The notes under the pieces are model-generated. The model was not told the DNA's origin. It made no database searches and was given only the letters and a program-made list of their open reading frames with translations. From Actinobacteria bacterium UBA5182 (GTDB taxonomy: Bacteria > Actinomycetota > UBA4738), in assembly GCA_002413185.1 (NCBI GenBank), contig DHWM01000167.1:1233-6917 (forward strand): 5,685 nt of DNA. Reading direction: 5' to 3'. The position numbers and the translations under genes are program-made. Within the stretch, counting starts at the first letter, position 1. Each line of letters begins with the position of its first letter. Below are positions 5,516-5,685 of this stretch, piece after piece.

Positions 5516-5685
5516 GTGACGAAGCGAGCGGTCGTCACCGGGGCCGGTGGATTCATCGGCTTCCACCTGGTGCGATACCTGAAGGAGCGCGGGTATTGGG
5601 TCCGCGGCGTGGACATCAAGCGGCCCCTGTACGAGGCATCGGACGCCGACCAGTTTGAACTCCTCGACCTCCGCCGGCCCGAGGC
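5516..5685 (+). CDS. NAD-dependent epimerase, GDP-mannose 3,5-epimerase-like (partial, 3' end outside window)
   Basis: An open frame of 56 codons runs from a GTG to the window edge. It begins MTKRAVVTGAGGFIG, a perfect extended-SDR Rossmann motif with TGAGGFIG at residues 8-15, followed by HLVRYLKERGYWVRGVDIK, where D33 would bind the NAD ribose. DQFELLDLR (45-53) then follows. The GYWVRGVDIK segment together with a D-x-F-x-x-x-DLR segment resembles GDP-mannose 3,5-epimerases and related GDP-sugar enzymes, which is my preferred guess; another nucleotide-sugar epimerase or dehydratase is possible because the catalytic region lies outside. Ribosome binding sequences AGGGAG (5501-5506) and AGAGG (5505-5509) precede the GTG by nine and six bases. 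It is co-directional with the GT4 gene but 161 bases away, with its own likely promoter. Confidence 0.85.
   Translation, partial: MTKRAVVTGAGGFIGFHLVRYLKERGYWVRGVDIKRPLYEASDADQFELLDLRRPE

Noticed and set aside
5232..5619. Small minus-strand frames across the 5355-5515 gap
   Set aside because: They run antisense through both flanking coding regions, show no family features, and the gap has promoter-like and leader-like content on the plus strand.
1..5685. CRISPR array, tRNA or rRNA genes, insertion sequence, integrase or attachment site
   Set aside because: No regularly spaced repeats, transposase or integrase motifs, terminal inverted repeats or RNA-gene-like segments were seen; nearly all bases are accounted for by housekeeping or polysaccharide genes.

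Overview
This is a strongly GC-rich bacterial window with G/C-ending codons throughout. The end of a ribosomal protein operon abuts an extracellular or capsular polysaccharide locus. L7/L12 is clearly bacterial. The composition, the GTG starts and the style of the Wzz/tyrosine-kinase fusion suggest Actinomycetota or a neighbouring deep lineage, but the sequence alone does not fix an order or genus.

Layout. (1) Bases 1-84 hold what looks like the acidic C-terminal tail of ribosomal protein L10 (rplJ). It overlaps the start of rplL, which is complete at 65-457. (2) A short convergent gap, 458-541, contains a GC-rich hairpin. (3) The minus strand, read from about 4224 down to 542, carries three polysaccharide genes. 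A WecG/TagA/CpsF-family glycosyltransferase comes first, then an extended-SDR NAD-dependent sugar-nucleotide epimerase/dehydratase coupled to it by a 4-base GTGA overlap, then a fused Wzz chain-length regulator/BY-type tyrosine kinase with a tyrosine-rich tail. (4) Diverging from these, the plus strand carries a GT4-family glycosyltransferase (4239-5354). (5) A gap at 5355-5515 holds a plausible sigma-70-type promoter and a small palindrome. (6) From 5516 the 5' end of a second extended-SDR gene, resembling GDP-mannose 3,5-epimerase, runs off the window.

The genes fit one job. The two SDR enzymes would make or modify nucleotide sugars, and the two glycosyltransferases would add sugars to a lipid-linked repeat unit at the inner face of the membrane. 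The Wzz/BY-kinase would control polymer length and export through autophosphorylation of its tyrosine tail. No flippase, polymerase, priming transferase, export channel or tyrosine phosphatase is visible, so the locus probably continues to the right.

The window holds no clearly new system. The points most worth a second look are the polysaccharide genes where rpoB would be expected after rplL, divergent genes whose 5' ends nearly touch or overlap, changed signature residues in the BY-kinase and the WecG-type enzyme, a (TAC)5 run encoding the kinase's tyrosine tail, and a promoter-plus-palindrome before the last gene.
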